Source: an uncultured Oscillospiraceae bacterium
GTDB lineage: Bacteria > Bacillota > Clostridia > Oscillospirales > Oscillospiraceae
Assembly: GCA_934646185.1 (NCBI GenBank)
Contig: CAKUEH010000008.1
Span: 38,947 to 102,946 of the forward strand
Direction of reading: 5' to 3'
DNA: 64,000 nucleotides
Numbering within the stretch: position 1 is the stretch's first letter; each line of letters starts with the position of its first letter. The position numbers and the translations under genes were made by a program. Positions 8,880-17,212 of this stretch are shown here, one piece after another. Below the pieces are notes generated by a model. That model was not told the DNA's origin and made no database searches. It saw nothing but the letters and a program-made list of their open reading frames with translations.

Positions 8880-9395
8880 ATGAAAAAATCTCTTGCACTG
8901 CTTCTGGCGCTGGCACTCATTTTTGCATTTCCCGTCACGGCTTCGGCAGCAGAAACAACGGAAGCGCGCGTACCCGTTACGCTCACCGTGGTTAATACGG
9001 TTTCTCCGATTTCGTGTACGGTTCCGGCTTGCTTGCCTGTGTCATTGATCGACGGCTATGTAGTCACCGCCAATAACGCCGCGATTACCAACACCGGAAA
9101 AAACGGCGCAATTCGCGTGACTAAGGTTGATGTTCAGGCGGGTACGTTTGAAATCGGCAATTTTGACGACTTCACGGCATCGAAGAACAGCATTGCGCTG
9201 TCCATCAATGGCTGCCCGACCAAAGGTGCAGGTGCTTTGACGCTCGTAGACGGCGCGTTTCCGGCGATTGGTGCTGAAAAGTCACTTGCAATCCGTTACA
9301 AGGCAAAAGTATCTGCCAATGAAGCCGTAACCAATGTCAATGCCGCAACGATTGTGTTCACCATCGCTGCCGTAACAGATAAGGAGGCTGCATAA
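8880..9395 (+). CDS. Secreted protein, paralog of the cassette's shared domain
   Basis: A 171-residue exported protein with a signal peptide (cleavage near ASA-AE) and a beta-rich mature part. Its end, YKAKVSANEAVTNVNAATIV, aligns with the ends of the proteins at 6854 and 9395, and it has the same cysteine-poor, small-residue composition. AAAGGAGG at 8863-8870 serves as ribosome binding site. The stop overlaps the next start (TAATG at 9393-9397). The paralogy suggests minor and major components of one surface structure. Confidence 0.72.
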   Translation: MKKSLALLLALALIFAFPVTASAAETTEARVPVTLTVVNTVSPISCTVPACLPVSLIDGYVVTANNAAITNTGKNGAIRVTKVDVQAGTFEIGNFDDFTASKNSIALSINGCPTKGAGALTLVDGAFPAIGAEKSLAIRYKAKVSANEAVTNVNAATIVFTIAAVTDKEAA

Positions 9396-11710
9396 TGAAG
9401 AATTTCAAGAAATTCACCGCATTTGTGCTGGCTCTGTGTATGCTGTTCTCTCTGTCCGTGGCTGCATTTGCCGCTGAACCGGAAACACACATGGTCTACG
9501 ACAGCGCCCCTGACGAAGACGTGACTGCGTCTACCGAAACAGCCACCTCCGGCACAATCCCCGGCAGCAAGATCAAGTGGGAACTGAACGAGCACAACTG
9601 GCTGATGATCTCCGGATCAGGAGATTGTGCGCCGTTCACCAGCAAGGACGATCAGCCGTGGGCGGCTGTGCGGGATCAGATCACGCAGGTCTGGTTTGAC
9701 GATATGGAAAATCTCAAAATTTCCGATCTCGCGTACTGGTTTGAGGACTGCGTCAATCTGACCACAGCCGAGCTTCCGCTCGCGCCGACCATTGGCAGAC
9801 ACGCCTTTTACAACTGCCCGAAGCTCTCTACGCTGACCATGTACTACGGCGAAACAGTTCTGAACAGCATCGGCGAGGATGCGTTCTGGCGCGAAGCCGA
9901 TTCCGGCGACACGCTCTATATCGCCTACATCATCGGCTACCCGGAAGCAACGGTGCCGTTCTACACCTATGATTGGGCGGCGTCCAATCGCAGCAGCCGG
10001 TATTTTTATGATCTGTACGGCGTGTATCAGAACGCAGACGCCGCCACCACTGCACTCAACGGCATCAAGAAAGCGCCGGGTATCTCTGTTCAGTCCACCG
10101 GCTCCATCATTGGCAACTGCCCTTCATGCGGAAAGTATTCGTTCCAGGGCACATACGTTGAAGTCGCACATTCGTCTCGCGGCCATGCAAACTATAATGA
10201 GTGTTATCTCTGCCACTACGTCCAGTACCTTGGCACTTACACCTATAAGAGCCACGGCGTGGGCGCCTACGGTTCCGGTACTTGTCCGGACTGCGGCAGC
10301 CATACATGGGTATTGCAGAGCCAGCAGGCAGCCACCTGTACCAGCAACGGTTACCGGTCGTATTCCTGCGCCTGCGGTCAGACCAAGAGCGAAACCATCT
10401 ATGCAAGCGGCCACAGCTACAGCTATGGTTCGTGGGAGCAGTATTCGTCCAGTCAGCATCGGCGCACAGGTTCTTGCCGGAACTGCGGCGCGACGGACTA
10501 CGACTATGCCAGCCACAGCATGAGCTACGGATCATGGAGCAATTCTTCCTCCAGTCAGCATAGTCGTACGGCCTCCTGCCGCACTTGCGGATACAGCACT
10601 ACGGAATACGGAAATCATAGCTATTCCACCGGCGCATGGAGCAAGTATAGTGATACGCAGCATCGGCGCACAAAGACTTGTTCCGGTTGCGGCGCGTCCA
10701 CTTATGACTATGCCAATCACAGCTATTCCTACGGTTCGTGGGTGACGGACAGTGAAACGCAGCATAAGCGCACAAAAACCTGCTCCGCTTGTGGAGATTC
10801 TGGTTACGAATACGCCGACCACACCGACGCAAACGGTGACGGCAAATGCGACAATTGCGGTGCGACCGTCAGCCTGACGGTCACTTGGGACGCAGGCAGC
10901 AACGGCGGCACCATCGATGGCAAGGCCAGCTTTTCCGAAACCGTGAAGCCGAACAGCAAGCCGACCGCGCCGGGCAGCGTTCCCGTCAAGACCGGCTACA
11001 CGTTTAAGGGCTGGTTCACGGCAAAAACGGGCGGCAGTCTTTACAGCACGGTCACGATCACGTCCAGCACAACGTTTTACGCGCAGTTTGAGGTCAACAA
11101 GTACACCGTGAAGTGGGATTTGGGAACCGGTCAGAGCGAAACGACCGAGCAGACCTACGGTGAAAAGCTCGTTCTCCCCACCGAGCCGACGCGCAAAAAC
11201 GCGGAATTTTTAGGCTGGTTCACGGAGAAAGACGGCGGTACGGAGGTCGATTCCAACACCGCCTATACAACGGACGGCGAAACAACCTATTACGCCCATT
11301 GGGAGATTGCCGAGGTCTTTTCCGTGACTGTGCCGGTTACATTGCCACTTGTCATTGACGAGAGCGGCGAGGTTCACACCGGTGCAGCGGAGATTATCAA
11401 TGCGTCCACGGGCGAAGTTGTTGTGTCCTCCGTCAGTATCAGCACGAAAAACGGCTGGCAGCTCGTTCCGTTTGATACCGATATGGCACACGCCAAAGTC
11501 GATGCGAAACAGCTCGGTTTCAAGATCAACGATTCCGTGACGACAAAAACCGGCGATACAGAAACGCTCATTTTGCGTGGGCCATGGGATATTGCAGAAA
11601 ACGGCAAGCTGCCGCTCTCCTATGATGCGGTTGTCAGCGCCGTATCCAAAGCAGTTACCGAACAAGAGGTCCTTTCTGTCGTGTTCGTGCTGGAATGGGG
11701 CGGTGAATAA
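9395..11710 (+). CDS. Large multidomain secreted adhesin-like protein
   Basis: A 771-residue protein: signal peptide (1-27); a BspA-like leucine-rich portion (about 45-190, NLTTAELPLAPTIGRHAFYN); two zinc-ribbon-like CxxC modules (NCPSCGKY, ECYLCHY, TCPDCGS); four roughly 38-residue repeats (about 340-490, SYGSW ... QH-RT ... CxxCG); two InlB-type B repeats (GYTFKGWFTAKTGGSLY and AEFLGWFTEKDGGTEV); and the C-terminal domain shared with the 6854 protein (VTVPVTLPLVI ... VSAVSKAVTEQEVLSV). Such architecture fits cell-surface adhesion. The shared end may link it to the smaller subunits. It is the last and longest gene of the cassette. Confidence 0.82.
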   Translation: MKNFKKFTAFVLALCMLFSLSVAAFAAEPETHMVYDSAPDEDVTASTETATSGTIPGSKIKWELNEHNWLMISGSGDCAPFTSKDDQPWAAVRDQITQVWFDDMENLKISDLAYWFEDCVNLTTAELPLAPTIGRHAFYNCPKLSTLTMYYGETVLNSIGEDAFWREADSGDTLYIAYIIGYPEATVPFYTYDWAASNRSSRYFYDLYGVYQNADAATTALNGIKKAPGISVQSTGSIIGNCPSCGKYSFQGTYVEVAHSSRGHANYNECYLCHYVQYLGTYTYKSHGVGAYGSGTCPDCGSHTWVLQSQQAATCTSNGYRSYSCACGQTKSETIYASGHSYSYGSWEQYSSSQHRRTGSCRNCGATDYDYASHSMSYGSWSNSSSSQHSRTASCRTCGYSTTEYGNHSYSTGAWSKYSDTQHRRTKTCSGCGASTYDYANHSYSYGSWVTDSETQHKRTKTCSACGDSGYEYADHTDANGDGKCDNCGATVSLTVTWDAGSNGGTIDGKASFSETVKPNSKPTAPGSVPVKTGYTFKGWFTAKTGGSLYSTVTITSSTTFYAQFEVNKYTVKWDLGTGQSETTEQTYGEKLVLPTEPTRKNAEFLGWFTEKDGGTEVDSNTAYTTDGETTYYAHWEIAEVFSVTVPVTLPLVIDESGEVHTGAAEIINASTGEVVVSSVSISTKNGWQLVPFDTDMAHAKVDAKQLGFKINDSVTTKTGDTETLILRGPWDIAENGKLPLSYDAVVSAVSKAVTEQEVLSVVFVLEWGGE

Positions 11711-11714
11711 GCGT

Positions 11715-12152
11715 ATGGACGAAGAAAAAGCCATAGAGCAAATAACTGTACTTGTCGTCGAGCCGGGATATGCGCCATACGAAAAGACGATTCCGAATGA
11801 CTTTCATGCCATGCAAGAGATCGTCGGCGGCCTGATTACGGTTGTTTATCCGTATGTGGAGCCAGTCGGCATTGTCGCAAATGACGAGGGGCTGCTTTTG
11901 AACATGGATTTCAACCGCAGCGTTGAGGGCGGCTATGGCGGGATTTTCGGTCCGTTTTTCGTGTGCGGTCTGACGGAGGAGAGCTTTTGTTCGCTCCTAC
12001 CCGACCAGATGGAACACTTCAAGAAGAAATTCCATAAGGCTGAAATTCTGGTGGCTTTTCGCGGGAGTGAGCCGGTCACGCTGAAGGTTGAGCCGAAGCA
12101 GAAAAACGCGACGCCCGAAAAGCAGCACAAACCGCCGTCGCAGGAGCGTTGA
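11715..12152 (+). CDS. DUF3846 domain protein
   Basis: A 145-residue protein whose first 90 residues (TVLVVEPGYAPYEKTI, MQEIVGGLI, NDEGLLLNMDFNR, GPFFVCGL) match DUF3846, a domain common in phages and ICEs of Firmicutes with no known function. The C-terminal tail is Lys/Pro-rich and probably disordered. ATG 11715 lies 4 nt after the preceding stop; an upstream extension of the frame overlaps the adhesin gene and is not used. It precedes an ArdC-like gene, a pairing typical of these elements. Confidence 0.8.
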   Translation: MDEEKAIEQITVLVVEPGYAPYEKTIPNDFHAMQEIVGGLITVVYPYVEPVGIVANDEGLLLNMDFNRSVEGGYGGIFGPFFVCGLTEESFCSLLPDQMEHFKKKFHKAEILVAFRGSEPVTLKVEPKQKNATPEKQHKPPSQER

Positions 12153-12154
12153 CG

Positions 12155-13108
12155 ATGGGATTTGAACTGACCGGCGCAACGCCAGATGAACGGCTAAAGG
12201 AGCTGACCGAAAAGCTGGAACAGGGCGTGAGCGAGATTTTCACCAGTGGACGCTATGTGGAGTATCTGTCTGCCATGTCCAAATTCCATTCATACAGTTT
12301 CGGCAACGTCATGCTGATTCTCATGCAAAACCCGGCTGCATCCCATGTAGCCGGGTTTCACGCATGGAAGAAGAATTTTGAGCGCACGGTCAAGGCTGGT
12401 GAGCATGGGCTAAAAATTCTTGCGCCCTGTCCATATCGGCGCTTTATTGAACAAGACCGTTTAGACGCGAATGGAAAACCGCTTTTGGACGCGGCTGGCA
12501 AGCCACTTCGGGAGCGGACGCTGGTGCAGCTTATGCGATTCCGGATTGTCACCGTCTTTGACATTTCGCAGACCGAGGGCAAGGAACTTCCCAGCATCGG
12601 TGTTTCGGAACTCAGCGGCGATATTACACATTTTAAGGAACTGGCGGATGCGATCACAAGCGTTTCGCCGGTTCCCATTTTGTATGAAGCGCCGCATGGC
12701 GCGGCGAAAGGCTGCTTCAACCACGTTACGGAAGAAATTTTGGTCCGCCCAGGCATGAGCCAGAAGCAGACGGTCAAAACCATGTTACATGAAATCAGCC
12801 ACGCCACGCTTCACCGACGCAAGAAAAACGAGCCGCCGTCCAAAGACCAGCACACGCGCGAGGTTGAAGCCGAAAGCGTTGCCTATGTGGTCTGCCAGCA
12901 TTTCGGTATCGACACGTCGGATTATTCTTTCGGTTACGTCGCCGGGTGGAGCAAGGGCAAGGAGCTGGACGAACTGAAAGCGTCGCTCGATACCATCCGC
13001 TCCTGCGCCGCCGATTTGATCGACGCTATTGAAGAAGAATGTCCAACCTTGTGTCCGCAGAAAATTCAGCCGCAGGAAAAATCGCATGGAGGTGAATCGA
13101 GAGCATGA
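12155..13108 (+). CDS. ArdC-like antirestriction protein with zinc metallopeptidase domain
   Basis: A 317-residue protein with an N-terminal ArdC-type single-stranded-DNA-binding region (about 1-140, YSFGNVMLILMQNP, VAGFHAWKKNF) and a C-terminal metallopeptidase-like region with HEISH in TMLHEISHATLHR and a downstream EVEAESVAYVV glutamate. ArdC proteins protect incoming conjugative DNA from host restriction; members bind ssDNA. ATG 12155 is chosen, 8 nt after AGGAG; a TTG 6 nt earlier is too close to it. The stop overlaps the next gene's ATG. Confidence 0.85.
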   Translation: MGFELTGATPDERLKELTEKLEQGVSEIFTSGRYVEYLSAMSKFHSYSFGNVMLILMQNPAASHVAGFHAWKKNFERTVKAGEHGLKILAPCPYRRFIEQDRLDANGKPLLDAAGKPLRERTLVQLMRFRIVTVFDISQTEGKELPSIGVSELSGDITHFKELADAITSVSPVPILYEAPHGAAKGCFNHVTEEILVRPGMSQKQTVKTMLHEISHATLHRRKKNEPPSKDQHTREVEAESVAYVVCQHFGIDTSDYSFGYVAGWSKGKELDELKASLDTIRSCAADLIDAIEEECPTLCPQKIQPQEKSHGGESRA

Positions 13109-13692
13109 CGGATTATCAGCCGGACATACTTACATTTCTGGAAAAGGTGGTCCAGAAGAACACGGTTGCCTTTTTCGAGGATTTCAATGTTGATAGAATC
13201 GTGCTTCAAGCCAGCGCACAGGAAACCGATATGGAGCATCGGTCCTTTCTCTGGCTGAGCCGACCGCACGGAACATGGTGTGTGCCGGAGAGCGAAACAT
13301 TTCTGCGCGGCAGCAGCGCCTACGACGTATGGACATTCTACGCAGATCAGCCAAAAGGCATCATTGCCTATCGTGTTATAGTCGATGGATTCCGCGACGG
13401 TAAGCTGGCGGGCAAAGTCATTCCGTTGGACTATGCAAAGCAGGTACAGCGCGTGGTCAAATTTGCGCTGCCCATTGCAAAGGTACAATACCGTGACAAG
13501 GACGGATATTTCTGTGAATGTAGTTATCCCACTTTCTGTAACGACATAATGCGGCGGGAAAAAGGAATACATGATATTCGATATGTACCGGAAAGCGAAG
13601 CGGAATTGCGAAATCTGTTGTCGCTGGAGCACCAGATGGAAAAGCAGGATAAGCGCCCTCGACGGACAAAATCTGTTACCATGCAGCGGTAA
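13105..13692 (+). CDS. ICE-associated protein of unknown function
   Basis: A 195-residue soluble protein without a recognised motif. It starts at ATG 13105, overlapping the stop of the ArdC-like gene, with GGAGGTGAA upstream, so the two are translationally coupled. It is acidic at first and strongly basic at the end (KRPRRTKSVTMQR). It is the last gene before the oriT region. Confidence 0.6.
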   Translation: MTDYQPDILTFLEKVVQKNTVAFFEDFNVDRIVLQASAQETDMEHRSFLWLSRPHGTWCVPESETFLRGSSAYDVWTFYADQPKGIIAYRVIVDGFRDGKLAGKVIPLDYAKQVQRVVKFALPIAKVQYRDKDGYFCECSYPTFCNDIMRREKGIHDIRYVPESEAELRNLLSLEHQMEKQDKRPRRTKSVTMQR

Positions 13693-13694
13693 CG

Positions 13695-13720
13695 GAATCA
13701 GCACCGCTTGCGGTGCTGAT
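13695..13720 (+). terminator. Hairpin at the end of the accessory operon
   Basis: AATCAGCACC and GGTGCTGATT pair perfectly around GCTTGC. It is followed by TTAGC only, so termination is possible but weak. It may instead belong to the oriT structure that follows. Confidence 0.5.
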
Positions 13721-13744
13721 TTAGCAAGTATGTCGTTTGTTAAA

Positions 13745-13787
13745 CGACCCTTGTTAGGGGTGAACCCCTAAGACCCCCGCGTTTTGC
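13745..13787. other. Putative origin of transfer (oriT)
   Basis: The non-coding stretch directly upstream of mobC and the relaxase carries a perfect inverted repeat TTAGGGG-TGAA-CCCCTAA (13754-13771), followed by GACCCCCGCG. Relaxases of the MOBP type nick a few nucleotides beside such a repeat. Position and structure support oriT; the exact nick site is not determined. Confidence 0.5.
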
Positions 13788-13802
13788 GTCTCACGGTGAG
13801 AC
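13788..13802. repeat. ICE palindrome copy 2
   Basis: GTCTCACGGTGAGAC with TTGC before and GCATTT after, between the oriT candidate and mobC. Confidence 0.85.
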
Positions 13803-13833
13803 GCATTTCTATATGACGATGCGCCGGAAATGC

Positions 13834-13848
13834 GTCTCATGGTGAGAC
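13834..13848. repeat. ICE palindrome copy 3
   Basis: GTCTCATGGTGAGAC flanked by GAAATGC and GCATTTC, 46 nt after copy 2 and 16 nt before the mobC ribosome binding site. One inner position is mismatched. Confidence 0.85.
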
Positions 13849-13875
13849 GCATTTCAACTGGACAGGAGGGATTTT

Positions 13876-14184
13876 TTGCGCAGTCGATCACATTTCACCG
13901 GCGTATGGCTGAACAACGCGGAATATCGGCAGCTCATGCAGCTTTGCCAGAGCAGCGGTCTGTCTGCCAGCGCCATGATCCGCAAATGTATTCTGGGTGA
14001 AACCGTCAAGCCGCGCCCACCGGACTGCTATGCGGAGCTTTTGCGTGTGCTGTCTGGCATCGGCACGAATATCAATCAGCTTGCACACTGGGCGAACGGC
14101 AAGGGCTATGTCACACAGGCACAAATCCATGATGCCGCACGCTTTGCGCGAGAAGCGTGGGAACTGGTGCGGGAGTCGATATAA
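13876..14184 (+). CDS. mobC: MobC-like relaxosome accessory protein
   Basis: A 102-residue protein of the ribbon-helix-helix mobilization family: VWLNNAEYRQLMQLCQSSGL, SASAMIRKCILG, then LSGIGTNINQLAHWAN, the classical MobC core. These proteins bind oriT and help the relaxase to nick. The start is TTG 13876, with AGGAGGG ending 5 nt before. The stop overlaps the relaxase start (TAATG), as usual for mobC-relaxase pairs. Confidence 0.88.
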   Translation: MRSRSHFTGVWLNNAEYRQLMQLCQSSGLSASAMIRKCILGETVKPRPPDCYAELLRVLSGIGTNINQLAHWANGKGYVTQAQIHDAARFAREAWELVRESI

Positions 14185-15500
14185 TGGCATACGATAAGAT
14201 TATCGTCATTCATTCCCGGCTGGATCGCTGTCTGGACTATGTGCAGAACGACGGCAAGACGGATTTAGGAAATGCCGTAGATTACATCTGCAATCCCGTC
14301 AAGGCGGAATTGCAGACGGCAATCAACTGTACGCTGGATAAGGCTTTTGTGCAGATGCAGAAAACCAAACGGCGCTGGGATAAGAACGGCGGGATTCTCG
14401 GTTTTCATATCATCCACTCCTACGCGCCGGGTGAGGTCACACCGGAGCAGGCGCACGAAGCAGGCGTAGAGTTTGCGCGGCGGCTTTTAGGTGATAAATA
14501 CGAAGCCGTTGTCTGTACGCACACCGACCGTGACCACCTGCATTGTCACATCGTTTTCAATTCCGTTTCGTTCATGGATGGCAGAAAGTACCGGAGCGAT
14601 TTCAAAAGCTACTTTCACGATCTGCGCGACACGTCGAACACCGTAAGCCGGGAGCATGGTTTTTCTGTCATTGGTTCCAACGGACAGGGAAAGCACTATT
14701 CCGAGTGGAACGCCGAGCGAAGCGGCAAAACAACCGTCCGTGACCTTATCCGCCGTGACATTGACGCGGCGCTGGCCGGAAGCCTGACCTATGATATGTT
14801 TCTGGAAACCTTGCGTCGGCAGGGCTATACCATCAAGCGCGGCCCGAATGTCAAGCATACCGCAGTCCGTCCGCTGGGCGGGCAGCGGTTTGTTCGTCTG
14901 GACGGTCTTGGAGATGGATACACAGAAGCCGACCTCATGCAACGATTGAATGAGCAGCGGCATGAACCAGAACCAACGCCACCAGTATTCTCAGCACAAA
15001 AGCGCTATATCGTTCGCCGCCGCCCGCGCCGCTATCCGCCTGTCAAGCGCGGCAGCTTTCGGGCGCTGTATCTTTACTATCTATATCTGCAATCCCCGCG
15101 CAAGCGGAAGCCGCAGAAAATCCCTTTTGAAACGCGGGCTGAGATTTGTCGTGCGAAGCAATACCGCCAGCAATTCTTCCTTTTGCAGAAGTATCACATA
15201 GATACAAAACCGGAGCTGGATATGCTGTCTGATGCACTGACAAATGAAATGCAAATAATCGTAGATCAGCGTAAGGAATTATACGCATTGCGCCGGGAGC
15301 AGCCGTCTGAGCAGCTTGACGCGGACATTGACAGCCTGACCGCGCAGCTCCGCCCGTTGCGCCGGGAGCTGCGGTTGTGCGGCAAAATCGCGGAATATTC
15401 GCCGCGGATGCTGCGGCAGGTGCAGGAGAGTAATTCACCATCAACGGAAAATCATGCGCCGGATAAGGCGCGGGAAAGGAGGCACAGCCTATGGAGGTAA
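14184..15500 (+). CDS. MobA/VirD2-type relaxase (MOBP)
   Basis: A 438-residue relaxase. The metal-binding HxDxDHxHxH triad is visible as HTDRDHLHCHIVFN at about residues 113-126, preceded by GFHIIHSYAPGEVTPEQAH. The N-terminal YICNPVK region may hold the catalytic tyrosine. It nicks oriT, stays bound to the 5' end and pilots the strand into the secretion channel. The C-terminal third is basic and probably coiled. ATG 14184 overlaps the mobC stop. The stop TAA (15498-15500) overlaps the start of pcfB. Confidence 0.92.
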   Translation: MAYDKIIVIHSRLDRCLDYVQNDGKTDLGNAVDYICNPVKAELQTAINCTLDKAFVQMQKTKRRWDKNGGILGFHIIHSYAPGEVTPEQAHEAGVEFARRLLGDKYEAVVCTHTDRDHLHCHIVFNSVSFMDGRKYRSDFKSYFHDLRDTSNTVSREHGFSVIGSNGQGKHYSEWNAERSGKTTVRDLIRRDIDAALAGSLTYDMFLETLRRQGYTIKRGPNVKHTAVRPLGGQRFVRLDGLGDGYTEADLMQRLNEQRHEPEPTPPVFSAQKRYIVRRRPRRYPPVKRGSFRALYLYYLYLQSPRKRKPQKIPFETRAEICRAKQYRQQFFLLQKYHIDTKPELDMLSDALTNEMQIIVDQRKELYALRREQPSEQLDADIDSLTAQLRPLRRELRLCGKIAEYSPRMLRQVQESNSPSTENHAPDKARERRHSLWR

Positions 15501-16069
15501 GCGGCGAAGCTGCTGATCTCGTCATGAAAGAAGGCGTTCAAATCTCGGAAGAAGCGATCAAGCTGCTGGCGCGTGGCGCAAAGAATCTTGCGGCGCTTTT
15601 ATACGCGCTGGCAAAAGACCAGAAAAAGCTCTACGGCATGGTCGGGATGAACCGACTTTTAAGTGAGCAGCGCCCCATCGAGGTTTTACCTTTGCGCACG
15701 GAGGATTTTGATGATTTCAAGCAGCGGGCTAAAAAGGTCGGTCTGCTATTCTCAGCCATCGTGGATAAAAAAAGCGATGAACCGTACATTGAAATCCTGA
15801 CCAACATTGACCATCTCTCACAGGCAAATTATATCTTAGAGCAGATGGGATACCAGCCGAAGCAGTTGGAGGACGCACAGCCAAAAAAAGAGCCGACCCC
15901 TGCCCAACGAGAACCATCCTTGCAAAAGCAAAAGAGTGGCTTGACGCAGGGGACGACTTCGATCAATAGCGAAGAAAAACAACCCGTTCGCGGTCGGTTG
16001 GCAGCATTGCGTGCCGCCGCAGACAGAACACGACCGGAACCCCAGCGCGAGCTGGAGCATATCAGATAA
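15491..16069 (+). CDS. PcfB family protein (DUF3801)
   Basis: A 192-residue protein with the PcfB pattern: EEAIKLLARGAKNLAALLYALAK near residue 30, KKVGLLFSAIVDKK, then a Gln/Lys/Pro-rich tail. PcfB of pCF10-like plasmids is a small conjugation factor next to the coupling protein. GAAAGGAGG lies upstream of ATG 15491 inside the relaxase end. The stop at 16067-16069 lies in the same frame as the next gene. Confidence 0.85.
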   Translation: MEVSGEAADLVMKEGVQISEEAIKLLARGAKNLAALLYALAKDQKKLYGMVGMNRLLSEQRPIEVLPLRTEDFDDFKQRAKKVGLLFSAIVDKKSDEPYIEILTNIDHLSQANYILEQMGYQPKQLEDAQPKKEPTPAQREPSLQKQKSGLTQGTTSINSEEKQPVRGRLAALRAAADRTRPEPQRELEHIR

Positions 16070-16081
16070 GGAGGAATTATT

Positions 16082-16945
16082 ATCGCAAACTTAGCAGATT
16101 TAGTCAATGAGAAGAATCAGAGCAGTGAACTCTGGCAGGCCCAGCGTCAGGCAGACCGCGAGAACACGAACGCCATGCAGGATGCAGGCATTCTCCAGAT
16201 CACTAGCAATCCCGAAATGTATTTACGGTACTTAAATTGCCAAGCCGACAATCCAAGTTATAGCGCGGGCAATGTCGCACTCGTTATGGTACAGGATCAG
16301 GGCGCGACCGTTTTCGGAACAAAAGACCGGTGGAAAAGTCTGATGCGCAGCGTCAGCGCCACGGAAGAAAAGAACGGTGTTAAAATTTTCACACGTTCCT
16401 CTTTCGGAAAGGGCTACACCCTAACGGACGTTTATGACGTGCGGCAGACAACCGGACGTGACCTGAAGCACACCGCATTGCAGCCGGACAGCAAGGAAAT
16501 GACGGAAGCCCTCAAAACGCTCCTGAATTATTGTGTTGTGCCGCTGGTGAGTGATGAGAGTATCCCCATGCCTGCGCTCTACGACCCAAACCAGATGAAA
16601 ATGGCAATCAATCCGAATTATGGCGGCGCAGAAGCGTTTGCGGGCATTGCCGCAGAAATCGCGCACGTCCGTTTTCATGCGAAAGGCTATAACCAAAACT
16701 ATTCGAGGGATGATTATGAACTGGACGCGCAGAGCGTCGGTTACATGATCTGCCATCGGTTTGGCGTTCCGTGTGAAGCGCCGGACGTATCAAATCTGGC
16801 AGCATTTTATGACGGCTTTGAACCGCAAGATCGGCGGCAGGCACTCGGACAGATTCAGGACATGGCGCAGAAGATCGGCGGCAGCATTGAACGCGCGATC
16901 ACGCCGCAGGTTCGGTCACGGAATGTGAATCGCAACGCACGTTAA
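16082..16945 (+). CDS. ArdC/ssDNA-binding-like conjugation protein with an ATC (or ATT) start
   Basis: The coherent frame IANLADLVNEKNQSSELWQ follows AAGGAGG (16068-16074) directly but has no ATG, GTG or TTG until residue 32 (ATG 16175). The well-spaced candidate is ATC 16082-16084; ATT 16079 is the alternative. It encodes about 287 residues: an N-terminal ArdC-like ssDNA-binding region (about 40-130, NPEMYLRYLNCQADNPSYSAGNVALVM) and a degenerate peptidase-like region in which the HExxH helix is absent (AEIAHVRFHAKG). Thus it resembles the ArdC-like protein at 12155 without the metal site. It lies between pcfB and the structured element before virD4. Translation from ATG 16175 would remove conserved-looking residues. 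Confidence 0.7.
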   Translation: MANLADLVNEKNQSSELWQAQRQADRENTNAMQDAGILQITSNPEMYLRYLNCQADNPSYSAGNVALVMVQDQGATVFGTKDRWKSLMRSVSATEEKNGVKIFTRSSFGKGYTLTDVYDVRQTTGRDLKHTALQPDSKEMTEALKTLLNYCVVPLVSDESIPMPALYDPNQMKMAINPNYGGAEAFAGIAAEIAHVRFHAKGYNQNYSRDDYELDAQSVGYMICHRFGVPCEAPDVSNLAAFYDGFEPQDRRQALGQIQDMAQKIGGSIERAITPQVRSRNVNRNAR

Positions 16946-16948
16946 AAA

Positions 16949-17104
16949 GGTTTGCTCCCCTAGCGGGGAACATACTCCGCTGGCCGTCCGCAGTCAAGGC
17001 CGGTCGATACTGGCGTATCAACCGCAGAGCCAGCCAGTGTGCGCACTGGCTGGGCCTTGACAGCGGCCGCCCAGCGGAAGTGCGGCAGACAAGGGGAGCA
17101 AACC
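16949..17104 (+). ncRNA. 156-nt highly structured element, candidate RNA or single-strand origin
   Basis: Nested complementary arms define a multi-branch fold. P1: GGTTTGCTCCCC (16949-16960) with GGGGAGCAAACC (17093-17104), 12 of 12 pairs. P2: ACT/CCGCTGG (16974-16983) with CCAGCGGAAGT (17081-17091). P3: CCGC plus GTCAAGGCC (16988-17001) with GGCCTTGAC plus GCGG (17053-17066). Two inner hairpins: GGT-C-GATAC-TGGC-GTATC-A-ACC (17002-17023) and CCAGCCAGTG-TGCG-CACTGGCTGG (17029-17052). No open frame explains these pairings. No known family is recognised. It may be a regulatory or structural RNA of the transfer operon, or a DNA hairpin for second-strand synthesis after conjugation. Confidence 0.7.
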
Positions 17105-17167
17105 AAGGCTGCCCGCTGACGCGGGCTTCTCGATCATGGGGAGACGTGCGCGCCAAACCGGAAATAC

Positions 17168-17182
17168 GTCTCACCGTGAGAT
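17168..17182. repeat. ICE palindrome copy 4
   Basis: GTCTCACCGTGAGAT with GAAATAC before and TCATTTTT after. It lies between the structured element and the small membrane protein gene. The centre base is C, the reverse orientation of copies 1, 2, 6 and 7. Confidence 0.8.
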
Positions 17183-17212
17183 TCATTTTTGAAATGGAGG
17201 TATTGAACGTTT

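Noticed and set aside
6830..8986. 718-codon minus-strand frame opposite the secreted and SLH genes
   Set aside because: The sense strand has signal peptides, SLH motifs and ribosome binding sites; the antisense product has none.
10400..10860. Tandem units of about 115 nt as a DNA-level repeat
   Set aside because: They keep the reading frame and encode the CxxCG repeats of the adhesin, so a coding explanation suffices.
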